In this document: positions 43,775-54,987 of the stretch, in pieces
Numbering within the stretch: position 1 is the stretch's first letter
Layout of the letters: every line of letters starts with the position of its first letter
Origin: Pandoraea norimbergensis
GTDB taxonomy: Bacteria; Pseudomonadota; Gammaproteobacteria; Burkholderiales; Burkholderiaceae
Direction: 5' to 3'
NCBI RefSeq assembly: GCF_001465545.3
Contig: NZ_CP013480.3
Span: 4,712,001-4,776,000, forward strand
DNA: 64,000 nucleotides
Made by a program: the position numbers and the translations under genes
The notes under the pieces: generated by a model
Seen by the model: the letters and a program-made list of their open reading frames with translations, nothing else
What the model was told of the DNA's origin: nothing
The model's database searches: none

Positions 43775-45778
43775 ATGCTCGAGCACCTGGACATCGTCAA
43801 ACTGATCTTCGGCCGTCTTACGCTGGAGGCCATCCCCTACCACGAGCCCATTCTTCTCGCGACGTTTGCGGGGGTCGCCTTCGGCGGCATCGTGGTACTG
43901 GGTGCAATCACGTACTTCAAACTCTGGGGCTATCTCTGGCGAGAGTGGTTCACGAGTATCGATCACAAGAAGATCGGCATCATGTACGTGATGCTCGGCA
44001 TCGTTATGCTGCTGCGCGGCTTTGCCGACGCGGCGATGATGCGGCTGCAACAGTCGGTGTCGTTCGGCGACAACATGGGCTATCTGCCGCCCCACCACTA
44101 CGATCAGATCTTCACCGCGCACGGCGTGATCATGATCTTCTTCGTGGCGATGCCGCTCGTCACTGGCCTGATGAACTTTGTCGTGCCGCTGCAAATCGGC
44201 GCCCGCGACGTGGCGTTTCCGTTCCTCAACAATTTCAGCTTCTGGATGACCACGAGCGGCGCGGTGCTCGTGATGATGTCGCTGTTCGTCGGTGAATTCG
44301 CCCGCACGGGCTGGCTGGCGTATCCGCCGCTGTCGGGCATTCTGCAAAGCCCTGACGTCGGTGTCGATTACTACATATGGGCGTTGCAGATCGCCGGGAT
44401 AGGCACGTTGTTATCCGGGATCAACCTGCTGGTGACCATCGTGAAGATGCGCGCGCCGGGCATGTCGATGATGCGCATGCCGGTCTTCACGTGGACCTCG
44501 CTGTGCACCAACGTGCTGATCGTGGCTGCGTTCCCGGTGCTGACCGCCGTACTCGCCCTGCTCGCGCTGGACCGCTACGCCGGCACCAACTTCTTCACGA
44601 ACGATCTCGGCGGCAACGCCATGATGTATGTGAACCTGATCTGGATCTGGGGCCACCCCGAGGTCTACATTCTCGTGCTGCCGGTGTTCGGCGTGTTCTC
44701 CGAAGTGGTGTCCACCTACTCTGGCAAGCGCCTGTTCGGTTACGCGTCGATGGTGTACGCCACGGTCGTGATTACCGTGCTGTCGTATCTCGTGTGGCTG
44801 CACCACTTCTTCACGATGGGCTCGGGCGCGAGTGTGAATTCGTTCTTCGGTATCACGACGATGATCATCTCGATACCGACCGGGGCGAAGATGTTCAACT
44901 GGCTGTTCACGATGTATCGCGGGCGCATCCGCTTCGAAGTGCCGATGCTCTGGACCCTCGGCTTCATGGTGACGTTCGTGATCGGCGGCATGACCGGTGT
45001 GCTGCTGGCAGTGCCGCCCGCCGACTTCTCGCTGCACAACGGTCTGTTCCTGATCGCCCACTTCCACAACGTGATCATCGGTGGCGTGATCTTCGGCATC
45101 ATGGCCGCCATCACTTACTGGTTCCCGAAAGCGTTCGGCTACAAGCTCGATCCGTTCTGGGGCAAGTGCTCGTTCTGGTTCTGGTTCATCGGCTTCTACG
45201 TCGCGTTCATGCCGCTGTATCTGCTCGGCCTCATGGGCGTGACACGCCGGATGAGCCACTTCGACGATATGTCGTTGCAGATCTGGTTCCAAGTCGCGGC
45301 CGTCGGCGCCCTGCTCATCGCGCTGGGGATCGGGTGCTTCCTCATCCAACTGGTGGTCAGCTACCGCCGCCGGGACGAGTTGCGCGACGACACCGGCGAC
45401 CCATGGAATGGCCGCACGCTGGAATGGTCGACATCGTCGCCGCCGCCGGTCTATAACTTCGCGTTCACGCCGATCGTTCACGACAACGACGCCTGGTGGC
45501 AGATGAAGCAGCACGGCTTCAAGCGGCCGGAGTCAGGCTTTCTGCCGATTCACATGCCGAAGAACACCGGCGCAGGCATCATCCTCGCCGGGCTGGCGAC
45601 GGTGTGCGGCTTCGGGCTGATCTGGCACATGTGGCTGATTGTGATCGTGTCGTTCATCGCGCTGCTGGCGACGGCGATCGGCCACACGTTCAACTATCAC
45701 CGCGAGTATTACGTCCCGGCCGATCAGGTCGAACACACGGAGGCAGCGCGCACGCAGCTGCTCGCCCAGCATGTCTGA
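43775..45778 (+). CDS. cyoB: Cytochrome bo3-type ubiquinol oxidase subunit I
   Basis: The catalytic 667-residue subunit with about 15 membrane spans, holding low-spin heme b, the high-spin heme and CuB. Motifs visible are [13 protein letters not shown] (heme ligand His), [15 protein letters not shown] (CuB His and the cross-linked Tyr region), HHFFTMG (two CuB His) and the helix [10 protein letters not shown] heme ligands. The length is close to E. coli CyoB (663). It overlaps cyoC by 8 bases. Confidence 0.97.
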   Translation: MLEHLDIVKLIFGRLTLEAIPYHEPILLATFAGVAFGGIVVLGAITYFKLWGYLWREWFTSIDHKKIGIMYVMLGIVMLLRGFADAAMMRLQQSVSFGDNMGYLPPHHYDQIFTAHGVIMIFFVAMPLVTGLMNFVVPLQIGARDVAFPFLNNFSFWMTTSGAVLVMMSLFVGEFARTGWLAYPPLSGILQSPDVGVDYYIWALQIAGIGTLLSGINLLVTIVKMRAPGMSMMRMPVFTWTSLCTNVLIVAAFPVLTAVLALLALDRYAGTNFFTNDLGGNAMMYVNLIWIWGHPEVYILVLPVFGVFSEVVSTYSGKRLFGYASMVYATVVITVLSYLVWLHHFFTMGSGASVNSFFGITTMIISIPTGAKMFNWLFTMYRGRIRFEVPMLWTLGFMVTFVIGGMTGVLLAVPPADFSLHNGLFLIAHFHNVIIGGVIFGIMAAITYWFPKAFGYKLDPFWGKCSFWFWFIGFYVAFMPLYLLGLMGVTRRMSHFDDMSLQIWFQVAAVGALLIALGIGCFLIQLVVSYRRRDELRDDTGDPWNGRTLEWSTSSPPPVYNFAFTPIVHDNDAWWQMKQHGFKRPESGFLPIHMPKNTGAGIILAGLATVCGFGLIWHMWLIVIVSFIALLATAIGHTFNYHREYYVPADQVEHTEAARTQLLAQHV

Positions 45779-46439
45779 TACGACCGCACCCTTCCCCGTC
45801 GGCGGCGCACCTGCCGCAGCGCACACGCCCGCGCCACCGCGCGAGGGCGAACTGCGCTTCATGATGTCGAGCGATTACCATCCGCCCAACGGCACACTGC
45901 TCGGCTTCTGGCTCTATCTGATGAGCGACTGCCTCGTGTTCGCCTGCCTGTTCGCGGCGTACGGGGTGCTCGGCCGCAATTACGCGGGCGGGCCCACGGG
46001 TGCAGAGTTGTTCGAGCTGCCGCTGGTCGCGGTCAACACTACGTTCCTGCTGCTCTCGTCGATCACCTACGGCTTTGCGATGCTGGAGATGCAGAAGCGC
46101 CGCCAAAGCGCGGTGCTGGGCTGGCTAGCGGTCACCGGGGTGCTGGGCGCGGCCTTCCTCTCGCTCGAACTCTACGAATTCGCCAACCTGATTCATGAGG
46201 GCGCCGGGCCGTGGCGCAGTGCGTTCCTGTCGTCGTTCTTCACGCTGGTGAGCACGCACGGGCTGCACGTCACGTTCGGGATCATCTGGCTCATTACGCT
46301 GATGGTGCAGGTCGGCAAGCATGGCCTGACGGCGCCGAACCGGCGCCGCCTGATGTGCCTGTCGATGTTCTGGCACTTTCTGGACGTCGTATGGATCGGC
46401 GTCTTCACGTTTGTCTATCTCATGGGAGTGCTGCCGTGA
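45771..46439 (+). CDS. cyoC: Cytochrome bo3-type ubiquinol oxidase subunit III
   Basis: A 222-residue subunit III with five predicted membrane spans, including [22 protein letters not shown] and the late [19 protein letters not shown] (parts). It stabilises the CyoA-CyoB core. It starts inside the end of cyoB and its stop overlaps the GTG start of cyoD. Confidence 0.96.
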   Translation: MSDTTAPFPVGGAPAAAHTPAPPREGELRFMMSSDYHPPNGTLLGFWLYLMSDCLVFACLFAAYGVLGRNYAGGPTGAELFELPLVAVNTTFLLLSSITYGFAMLEMQKRRQSAVLGWLAVTGVLGAAFLSLELYEFANLIHEGAGPWRSAFLSSFFTLVSTHGLHVTFGIIWLITLMVQVGKHGLTAPNRRRLMCLSMFWHFLDVVWIGVFTFVYLMGVLP

Positions 46440-46843
46440 GTTCGCACGATTCGACGCTGCACGGTGCCGAAGGGCACGATCATGGTGACGACCACGGCCA
46501 CGAGGACGAAGGCCCGCACAGCACGTTCCGTGGCTATGCGACCGGCTTCATCCTGTCGGTGGTACTCACCGCGATTCCGTTCTGGTTCGTGATGGGCGGG
46601 GTGTTCGAGAAATCGAGCACCACCGCGATCATGATTCTGTTTCTGGGCGCCATTCAGATCGTGGTGCACATGATCTACTTCCTGCACATGAACGGGAAGT
46701 CGGAGGGCGGCTGGAACCTGCTCTCGCTCATCTTCACGATCGTGCTGGTCGTGATCGCGCTCTCGGGTTCGCTCTGGGTGATGTATCACCTGAACCAAAA
46801 CATGATGCCGGGTATGATGCAGGATACGAAAAACCTCCCTTGA
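46436..46843 (+). CDS. cyoD: Cytochrome bo3-type ubiquinol oxidase subunit IV
   Basis: A 135-residue subunit with three membrane spans (about 35-55, 63-83, 97-117), including the FLHMN motif of subunit IV. The start is a GTG at 46436 that overlaps the cyoC stop (GTGA); no better start exists in the frame without running back into cyoC. The N-terminal 30 residues are rich in His, Asp and Glu ([14 protein letters not shown]), perhaps metal-binding. It is needed for oxidase assembly in E. coli. A heme O synthase gene (cyoE) does not follow. Confidence 0.94.
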   Translation: MSSHDSTLHGAEGHDHGDDHGHEDEGPHSTFRGYATGFILSVVLTAIPFWFVMGGVFEKSSTTAIMILFLGAIQIVVHMIYFLHMNGKSEGGWNLLSLIFTIVLVVIALSGSLWVMYHLNQNMMPGMMQDTKNLP

Positions 46844-46855
46844 ACGGCATTACCC

Positions 46856-47671
46856 TTGAGCAGCAGTCAACTTCGTGATTCGGGGGACGCCCGCCGGCGT
46901 CCCTCCCCCCTCCGGCTGGTCTTTCTCGGCGTCATCACGCTGGTCCTGATCTCCGTGTTCGTATCCCTCGGTACGTGGCAGTTGCATCGCCGCGCGTGGA
47001 AGCTCGAATTAATCGAGCGTGTGAATACCCGCGTGCATGCGCCGCCCGTCGCCGCGCCTACCCGCGCGCAATGGCCGGCCATCACGGCGGCTGACGACGA
47101 ATACCGCCACATCTCGCTCACCGGCACCTATGCGTTCGACAAAGACACGCTGGTGCAGGCCGTCACCGATCTCGGGGGCGGCTACTGGGTGCTCACGCCG
47201 CTGCGCACCGCGGATGGCAGCGAGGTAATCGTCAATCGCGGTTTTGTGCCGCCGGGCTGGAAGGAAGCCGTGCCGCCCGCGCCGTCTGGCGACGTGACGG
47301 TCACCGGGCTGCTGCGCATGACGGAAGCCGGCGGTGGCTTTCTGCGCAAGAACTCGCCTTCGGAAAACCTCTGGTATTCGCGCGATGTCGCTGCCATTGC
47401 CGCCGCACGCGGCCTGTCGGACGTGGCGCCGTATTTCGTGGATGCCGACGGGCCCGCCGGTGCCGCGCGCGCCGTACCCAATGGCGACGGCGAGGCCACG
47501 ACGGGCAACATCACGAATACGCAAGCGCGCGACTACCCGGTCGGTGGACTCACCGTGGTGCAGTTCCCCAACAACCACATGAGCTACATGCTCACTTGGT
47601 ACGCGCTGGCCATCATGTCGGCCGTCGCCGGATGGTTTGTCATCCGGCTGGAACTGCGCACGCGTCGATAA
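46856..47671 (+). CDS. SURF1-family oxidase assembly protein
   Basis: A 271-residue protein with the SURF1 plan: TM1 (about 21-40) followed by SLGTWQLHRRAWKLELI, a periplasmic domain with NRGFVPPGW, and TM2 near the C-terminus after FPNNHMSYMLTWYALAIMS (part). SURF1/Shy1 proteins help insert heme into terminal oxidases. The start is a TTG at 46856 with only a weak ribosome site; no other usable start lies before TM1. Its last 32 bases overlap the 3' end of the convergent MocR gene. Confidence 0.87.
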   Translation: MSSSQLRDSGDARRRPSPLRLVFLGVITLVLISVFVSLGTWQLHRRAWKLELIERVNTRVHAPPVAAPTRAQWPAITAADDEYRHISLTGTYAFDKDTLVQAVTDLGGGYWVLTPLRTADGSEVIVNRGFVPPGWKEAVPPAPSGDVTVTGLLRMTEAGGGFLRKNSPSENLWYSRDVAAIAAARGLSDVAPYFVDADGPAGAARAVPNGDGEATTGNITNTQARDYPVGGLTVVQFPNNHMSYMLTWYALAIMSAVAGWFVIRLELRTRR

Positions 47672-49088
47672 CCCTCGCGACATGCTTCGCCACTTCGATG
47701 ACGCGCGCGTCGTCGAAGGCGGCGTAGCCCAGCACCAGTCCGGGCGCCATGCGCTGTGCCCGGGCAAATTCCCCCAGCCCTTCGACAAACACGCCCTGCG
47801 CACGCAGCGCGTCGACCACCTGCGTTTCCGCTATCTGCGGCGGCAGCCACAGCACGAAGTGAAACCCCGCGTGCTCGCCCGTGACACGGCACGGCGTGCG
47901 CAGATTGGCGCGCAACGTATCGAGCATCAGATTGCGGCGCCGCAGATACACGCTGCGCGACGCGCGCAAATGGCGCGCGAAATCCCCGGCATCGATGTAA
48001 CGCGCGAGCGCCATCTGTTCGATCAGACTGTTGGCGCGGCCCGACGCCGAGCGCAACGCGGCAATACGCGGCAGCAACGCCGGGGGCGCGAGCAGAAAAC
48101 CAATACGCAACGACGGGAACAGCGACTTGTTGAAACTGCTGCAATGGATCACGCGCCCGTGCGTGTCGATTGCCTTGAGCGCAGGCAACGGCGCGCTGCC
48201 GTAGCTGAATTCGCTGTCGTAGTCGTCTTCGATGATCCACACGTCGCGCGCCTCGGCCCACGCCAGCATCTGCATGCGACGGTTGATCGACATCGTCGTC
48301 CCTAGCGGGGCCTGATGCGCAGGCGTCACGTAGGCAATGCCCGGGCGGCCGACGCGATCCGCCACGTCCGCACAGAAGCCCTCATCGTCGATAGGCACAC
48401 CGACGCAACGCTCCGACGGCGCGCCAATCAGCGACGCGAGATTCTTGTAGCCGGGATCTTCGAGGTAATAAGTCGTGTCGGCATCAGCCAGCACGTCGCT
48501 CACCAGATCGATGGCGTGGCGGATGCCCGTGGTCATCACAATGTGGTCGGCGTCGCAGGTGATGCCACGCGTGACGCGCAAGTACCGGGCGATGCTCTCC
48601 CGCAATGGCCCATAGCCGCGCGGATCGGTATCGGCCAGTTCCGCCGAGGTCACCGTGCGCAGTGCGTAATTCATGTGCCGACGCCACGCGGGCAGCGAGA
48701 ACAGTGCCACGTCGACCGAGCGCCCCGTCTTGAGCGACAGTGACGCCGCTGTCTCGAACGGTGGCAATGGGGACGGCGAGGGTTCGTCGGCGTCATGTGC
48801 TACCGACGACGGCTCGCTCAGATCCGCCACGACTTCCGTCCCCGCCCCCACCCGGCTCGCCACGTAGCCTTCAAGCGTCAGTTGCTCGAATGCCAACTCG
48901 ACAATGCCGCGCGACACCCCCCAACGCTCTGCCAGCGTGCGCGTGGACGGCAGCCGGTCGCCGCGTCGTAACTCCCCCGCCACAATGCGCTCGCGCACGC
49001 AGCGGTACACCCACGCCTGCCGCGTTTCTTTCTCGCGCCGTTCGGTGAGCGGCAGTTCAAGCGATTCGCTGATGTGGCGTCGGCGCAT
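47640..49088 (-). CDS. MocR-type regulator (GntR HTH fused to PLP aminotransferase-like domain)
   Basis: A 482-residue fusion. The N-terminal GntR winged helix (about 20-85) has GELRRGDRLPSTRTLAERWGVSRG (parts), and the aminotransferase fold type I domain (about 115-475) has the PLP-lysine region CSSFNKSLFPSLRIGFLLAP, Lys being the Schiff-base residue, and DDYDSEFSYG. MocR proteins use PLP or an amine-PLP adduct as effector. The ATG at 49088 is preferred to a TTG at 49124. A perfect palindrome lies just upstream. It is divergent from the M24 gene, a probable target. Confidence 0.87.
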   Translation of the reverse strand: MRRRHISESLELPLTERREKETRQAWVYRCVRERIVAGELRRGDRLPSTRTLAERWGVSRGIVELAFEQLTLEGYVASRVGAGTEVVADLSEPSSVAHDADEPSPSPLPPFETAASLSLKTGRSVDVALFSLPAWRRHMNYALRTVTSAELADTDPRGYGPLRESIARYLRVTRGITCDADHIVMTTGIRHAIDLVSDVLADADTTYYLEDPGYKNLASLIGAPSERCVGVPIDDEGFCADVADRVGRPGIAYVTPAHQAPLGTTMSINRRMQMLAWAEARDVWIIEDDYDSEFSYGSAPLPALKAIDTHGRVIHCSSFNKSLFPSLRIGFLLAPPALLPRIAALRSASGRANSLIEQMALARYIDAGDFARHLRASRSVYLRRRNLMLDTLRANLRTPCRVTGEHAGFHFVLWLPPQIAETQVVDALRAQGVFVEGLGEFARAQRMAPGLVLGYAAFDDARVIEVAKHVARVIDACAVPAG

Positions 49089-49100
49089 GGGAAGGAGGGG

Positions 49101-49114
49101 TTGAATGCATTCAA
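49101..49114. promoter_or_regulatory. Perfect 14-bp palindrome before the MocR gene
   Basis: TTGAATGCATTCAA lies 13-26 bp upstream of the mocR ATG, inside the divergent gap to the M24 gene. Its position fits autorepression by the MocR protein. Confidence 0.45.
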
Positions 49115-49257
49115 AGTGGCCCAATCAAATGATCGGGAAATGGCGCTTCGAATTATACAAGTTAGCCATTATCCTGAACGCCATGACGCTCGCCTCCCCC
49201 CGGCCTTTCACGGCGGCGAGCGCTCCCCACAAGTGTTGAATATCGCGGAGAAATGAG

Positions 49258-49917
49258 ATGGAGTTGGCAGAAAGAGAAGCCGTCGGGGCAAAATTCAGCG
49301 CCGCCGCCATGCAGCGCGCCCAAGCCCTCACGTGCGACGCCACGGAGAAGATCTCGGCCCTGATCAAGCCGGGCATGCGCGAGTCGGAGGCTATCGCCGC
49401 CAGCAAGGCTTTGCTTGGCGAACTCGGCATGGACCGTATCTGGCACCCGGTGCTGATCCGCTTCGGCAAGAACACGCGGCTGACCTTCAGCGAGCGTAGC
49501 GACGACGATCCGGTGCTCGGCGACGACGACATCTACTTCATCGACATCGGCGTGGTATTCGGCGCGCACGAAGGCGACTGCGGCTTTACGCGCACCACCG
49601 GCAGCGACCCCGACATGCAACGCTGCGCGGACGACGCCAAGCGCTTATTCGGGATCGTGAAAGACCACTGGCGCACGCATGGCGTGAGCGGGCAGGCGCT
49701 GTACGAGTTCGCCAAAGCGCAGGCCGAGGTGCTGGGCTGGGTGCTCAACTTCGACATGAAAGGCCATCGCGTGAGCGACTTCCCCCACGCGATCTACAAG
49801 GCCGGCAAGCTCGCCGATCTGGCCGACACGCCCAGCGGCGGCCTGTGGATTCTCGAAATCCAGATCGCCCATCCGACGCGGCCGTTCGGCGCGTTCTACG
49901 AAGACCTGCTGGTCTGA
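49258..49917 (+). CDS. M24 metallopeptidase-like protein (Xaa-Pro/methionine aminopeptidase fold)
   Basis: A 219-residue pita-bread-fold protein. The five metal-ligand positions are visible: Asp in YFIDIG, Asp in GDCGFTRT, His in MKGHRVSDFPH, Glu in WILEIQI and Glu in FYEDLLV at the C-terminus. It is compact, lacking the N-terminal domain of full Xaa-Pro peptidases. The final Glu is two residues from the end, so even a small truncation would disable it. GGAG precedes the ATG closely. Divergent from MocR; the substrate is unknown. Confidence 0.8.
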   Translation: MELAEREAVGAKFSAAAMQRAQALTCDATEKISALIKPGMRESEAIAASKALLGELGMDRIWHPVLIRFGKNTRLTFSERSDDDPVLGDDDIYFIDIGVVFGAHEGDCGFTRTTGSDPDMQRCADDAKRLFGIVKDHWRTHGVSGQALYEFAKAQAEVLGWVLNFDMKGHRVSDFPHAIYKAGKLADLADTPSGGLWILEIQIAHPTRPFGAFYEDLLV

Positions 49918-49943
49918 TTCCGGTCTGATTCCGGTTTGATTCC
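49911..49943. repeat. Three tandem 11-bp repeats over the M24 stop codon
   Basis: GGTCTGATTCC, GGTCTGATTCC and GGTTTGATTCC follow each other without spacing. The first contains the stop codon TGA; each later copy carries another TGA. Confidence 0.85.
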
Positions 49944-49944
49944 G

Positions 49945-49994
49945 ATCGTCGCCACGACGTCAATTTTTCGCCGTCAAACCGGCGTGGCGACGAT
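49945..49994. terminator. 12-bp perfect inverted repeat after the M24 gene
   Basis: ATCGTCGCCACG (49945-49956) pairs with CGTGGCGACGAT (49983-49994) around a 26-base loop that holds a second small hairpin CGCCG/CGGCG. There is a T5 run inside the loop. Terminator or structured RNA; the rest of 49918-50382 (before ggt) shows no gene I can support. Confidence 0.5.
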
Positions 49995-50382
49995 GCAACA
50001 TCCCCTCGGCGATTTCACGCGCCAGCGCCATCGTTTCGGCGGCCAAACACTCGAACCAATCTGACCCCATATCGAACTCAACGCTTACCGGCGAAGGGTT
50101 TGACGCACTCCGCACATTTGTCCAGTGCCACGCCAATACGCGCAGTGGCCCGTCGTCCGGACTTTTGACGCATCTTTCCCCAATTACGCAATTTGCGTTA
50201 CCGTCTCATTTGCCGACGGAACTTTTCCGCACGACGGCAATAAGGCAGCGGAGACATCGCCCCCCGACGGTGCCAGCCTCAGGCACCCGTCAGTTCGAGC
50301 GAGCTGCCCGTCCGTGCGAAACGTCGCGCGCGCAATTCAGCAGTTTCCTTATGTCGCTCAATCGCTCAAGAACAGAAAGACG

Positions 50383-52110
<1,728 letters not shown>

Positions 52111-52139
52111 TGGATTGATGACCTGATCGCTGCATGACG

Positions 52140-52176
52140 ATGGGGCCGCCTGATTCACTCAGGCGGCCCCATTTCT
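52140..52176 (+). terminator. Strong Rho-independent terminator after periplasmic ggt
   Basis: A perfect 14-bp stem, left arm 52140-52153 (ATGGGGCCGCCTGA) and right arm 52159-52172, loop TTCAC, followed by TTTCTTT. It also faces the end of convergent metI. Confidence 0.92.
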
Positions 52177-52197
52177 TTGCCTTATTTTTTGCTTCAT

Positions 52198-52842
52198 CTA
52201 TCGCCGATGGTCGACACGTCGCGCGAGACGCTCGCCCGCAAATTGCACGAAGGTCACCAGCGCCACGAGAATGATGATCACGTTGAACATCACGCTCGTC
52301 TCATAGCGTTCGTAGCCGTAGCGCACTGCCAGATCCCCCAGACCACCCGCCCCCACGGCACCGGCCATGGCCGACGCGCCGACCATCGCGATCACCGTCA
52401 CCGTCGCACCGCCGAGAATGGCCGGCAACGCTTCGGGCAGCAGCACGTGGCGCACGATGTGCCAACGGCGGCACCCCATCGCACGGGCTGCTTCGATCAG
52501 CCCCGGATCGATCTCGCGCAGCCCCACTTGCGTGACGCGCGCGAAGAACGGAATCAGGTGCACGGCCAGCGGCACCACCGCCGCCCAAGTGCCCATGGTC
52601 GTGCCGACGAGCCAGCGCGTGACCGGCAGCAGTGCCACGAGAAGAATGATGAACGGCACGGCGCGAAACAGGTTCACGACGACGGACAGCGCGCGATTGA
52701 AACGCGGACGCGGCGCCAGACCACCCGGCGCGGTAAGCACCAGCACCACGGCAATCAGCATGCCGGCGGCAAAAACGATGGCGCACGCGCTGGTGACCAT
52801 CAGCAAGGTCTCGCCCAGCGCGCGCAGGTATTTGTCGATCAT
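52198..52842 (-). CDS. metI: D-methionine-type ABC permease
   Basis: A 214-residue inner-membrane permease with five predicted spans. Family marks are FRAVPFIILLVALLPVTR and the coupling loop EAARAMGCRRWHIVRHVLLPEALP, and GAVGAGGLGDLAVRYGY toward the end. The ATG at 52842 is chosen from homologous length; the frame upstream overlaps metN and lacks a membrane signature. It lies 22 bp after metN in the order metQ-metN-metI. Confidence 0.92.
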   Translation of the reverse strand: MIDKYLRALGETLLMVTSACAIVFAAGMLIAVVLVLTAPGGLAPRPRFNRALSVVVNLFRAVPFIILLVALLPVTRWLVGTTMGTWAAVVPLAVHLIPFFARVTQVGLREIDPGLIEAARAMGCRRWHIVRHVLLPEALPAILGGATVTVIAMVGASAMAGAVGAGGLGDLAVRYGYERYETSVMFNVIIILVALVTFVQFAGERLARRVDHRR

Positions 52843-52864
52843 GATGTGATATTTCGGTTGGTGC

Positions 52865-53716
52865 TCAGACGGCGCGTTGACGTGTCGCGGCTGCGGCATT
52901 GCGGCCCTGCCACGCGTGTTGCAACGGTCGCAGCAATGCGCGGGTGGCGTCGGCCAACGGGTTCTCGAATACCTCATCAACCGGGCCCAGTTCGGCAATG
53001 CGCCCTTGATCGAGCACTAGTACGCGGTCGCAAGCCTGATGAATCACGCCCATGTCGTGCGTGATCAGCACCACGGTCAGGCCGAACTCGCGTTGTACGT
53101 CGCGCAGCAGTGTGAGGATGGCGTCGGTCGTTTCCGGGTCGAGTGCCGACGTCGCTTCGTCGCACAGCAGGATTTCCGGCCGGTGCACGAGCGCCCGCGC
53201 AATCCCCACGCGTTGTTTCTGCCCGCCCGAGAGCATCGCCGGGTAGGCGTCGGCCTTGCCGGTCAGCCCAACCAGCGACAACAGCTCATTCACACGTGGC
53301 GCGATCTCGGCTTTCGACACACCGGCCACGCGCAGCGGCAACGCCACGTTCTCGAACACCGTCTTTGCCGAGAGCAGGTTGAAGTGCTGAAAGATCATGC
53401 CCACGCGCTGGCGCAAGCCGACGAGGGCGTCTTCGTCGAGCGTCGCCACATCGACACCGTCGACTTTGACGTGCCCTTCACTCGGGATTTCCAGTGCGTT
53501 TATCGTGCGCAGCAGCGTGGATTTACCCGCCCCGCTACGGCCGATGATGCCGAAGCTCTCACCGCGCTGCACGGCAAACGACACGTCGTGCAGTGCGGCG
53601 CTCGATGCGCCCGGGTACACCTTGCCCAGTGCGTCGAAGGTGATGTGGGCAATCTCGCGCGGCGCTGCCGTAGGCAAACGCGTGACGGGGGCGGCGGCAG
53701 TCTGTCGTAACGTCAT
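52865..53716 (-). CDS. metN: Methionine-type ABC ATPase without NIL domain
   Basis: A 283-residue ATPase. Walker [10 protein letters not shown] (59-67), Q-loop FQHFNLLSA, signature [15 protein letters not shown] and Walker [13 protein letters not shown] match MetN. Canonical MetN (~340 aa) ends with a NIL domain that binds methionine and inhibits transport; here the chain stops after the short tail [13 protein letters not shown], so this feedback domain is missing. A ~20-residue N-terminal extension precedes the ABC domain. It sits between metQ and metI. Confidence 0.9.
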   Translation of the reverse strand: MTLRQTAAAPVTRLPTAAPREIAHITFDALGKVYPGASSAALHDVSFAVQRGESFGIIGRSGAGKSTLLRTINALEIPSEGHVKVDGVDVATLDEDALVGLRQRVGMIFQHFNLLSAKTVFENVALPLRVAGVSKAEIAPRVNELLSLVGLTGKADAYPAMLSGGQKQRVGIARALVHRPEILLCDEATSALDPETTDAILTLLRDVQREFGLTVVLITHDMGVIHQACDRVLVLDQGRIAELGPVDEVFENPLADATRALLRPLQHAWQGRNAAAATRQRAV

Positions 53717-53734
53717 CGCGTATTTTTCCTTGGT

Positions 53735-54565
53735 TCAGAAGGCCGGAACGACCGAGCCCTGATACTTGGTCTCGATGAACTTGCGCACTTCTTCCGACTG
53801 ATAAGCCTTGATCAACGGGGCGACCCAAGGCGCGTTCTTGTCCTTCTCGCGCACGGCGATGATGTTCACGTACGGGTTGTTTTCGCGCTTTTCCACCGCA
53901 ATGCCGTCGCGCGTGGCGATCAGGCCCGCCTGATACGCGAAGCTGTTGACGATGGCTGAAGCGTCGACGTCGGGCAGCGAGCGCGCGAGCACGACGGAGG
54001 CGCTTTCGATGAAGTCGAGCTTGCGCGGGTTAGCGGTGACGTCGGCCAGCGTGGCCGTGCCGGTGTACGGATCGAAGCCGTCGCGCAGCTTGATCAGACC
54101 GTGGTCACGCAGGATGACGAGCGCACGCGTCTGGTTGCTCGGGTCGTTCGGCAAACCGATCTTGGCGCCGACCGGCAGTGCTTCGAGCGACTTGTACTTC
54201 TTCGAATAGAAGGCGATGGGCGAGATCAGCGTGTCGCCCACGGCCACGATCTTGTAGCCGCGCTGCTTGACCTGATCGCGCAGGAACGGGATGTGCTGGA
54301 ACGAGTTGGCATCGAGGTCGCCGCTGTTGAGCGCTTCGTTGGGGCTGGCCGTGCCGGTGACGACAACCGTCTCGACATTCAGGCCTCGCGACTTTGCCAC
54401 CTTCGTGACCACTTCCCAGATCTCTTCGTCAACGCCGCCGCGTACGCCCACCTTGAGCGGTTTGTCGGCAGCCATCGCGCTCGTCATGCCGAGGGTGCCC
54501 ATCGTGCCGATGGAGAGGGCCAGTGAAAGACTGCCGAACAAGCGAATGAGTTGGCGGCGTTGCAT
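53735..54565 (-). CDS. metQ: MetQ/NlpA-family substrate-binding protein, soluble type
   Basis: A 276-residue periplasmic binding protein of the NlpA family. Core motifs are FQHIPFLRDQVKQRGYKIV and LPNDPSNQTRALVILRDHGL (position about 135-155), which form the methionine-binding cleft in relatives. The leader (1-33, TSAMAADKP) looks like a signal-peptidase I site with twin Arg (RRQLIR) but no lipobox Cys, whereas most MetQ proteins are lipoproteins. Ligand specificity (methionine or an analogue) is inferred. First gene of metQNI. Confidence 0.9.
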   Translation of the reverse strand: MQRRQLIRLFGSLSLALSIGTMGTLGMTSAMAADKPLKVGVRGGVDEEIWEVVTKVAKSRGLNVETVVVTGTASPNEALNSGDLDANSFQHIPFLRDQVKQRGYKIVAVGDTLISPIAFYSKKYKSLEALPVGAKIGLPNDPSNQTRALVILRDHGLIKLRDGFDPYTGTATLADVTANPRKLDFIESASVVLARSLPDVDASAIVNSFAYQAGLIATRDGIAVEKRENNPYVNIIAVREKDKNAPWVAPLIKAYQSEEVRKFIETKYQGSVVPAF

Positions 54566-54987
54566 TGTGATTTCCCCTGACGTGATTGCGTTGTGATCGC
54601 GTTGTATTGATGCGCCCGATTCAGGCGAAGAGACAGTCTAGGAAGTGGTCGCATGCAGCGTCCAATAACCAATTTCGGAAAGCTAATTCATCCGGGCGCG
54701 CGGAGCTTTCGCGTGTGGATTGGCAATCACTTGTAACTTTTTGTAATACGCCGCGAGAAAGAACAGGAACTCCAGCGCCTCGTATCGTCCAACAGGGATT
54801 CCCCAAGTGTTGCACCCGCCTCTCGTGGGCGGCTCTCGTGCGCCGTTCTGCGCTGCACGAGGTGGCCGCTTTTTCGTGTGCAGCTGCCATCCGCCCCTTC
54901 TTTTTCTGGAACCGCCCGAAGATGTCTGCCCTGTGGGACCCAACGTTACCCCTGCTGTTCAGCCCCACCCTGCCCCGCCTGTATCGC
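54566..54987. other. Intergenic region upstream of metQ and the PBP7-like gene
   Basis: The only structure I can point to is a 7-base inverted repeat GAAAGCT (54678-54684) / AGCTTTC (54704-54710). An ATG at 54922 in the downstream frame would lengthen the PBP7-like protein by 22 residues. No riboswitch could be recognised by eye. Confidence 0.4.

Noticed and set aside
46844..46855. Missing cyoE (heme O synthase) as evidence of a broken oxidase
   Set aside because: Heme O/A synthase genes are often elsewhere in beta-proteobacteria, and all four structural subunits look intact.
54566..54987. SAM riboswitch upstream of the methionine transporter
   Set aside because: Could not recognise a conserved riboswitch core by eye; a covariance-model search would be needed to claim it.
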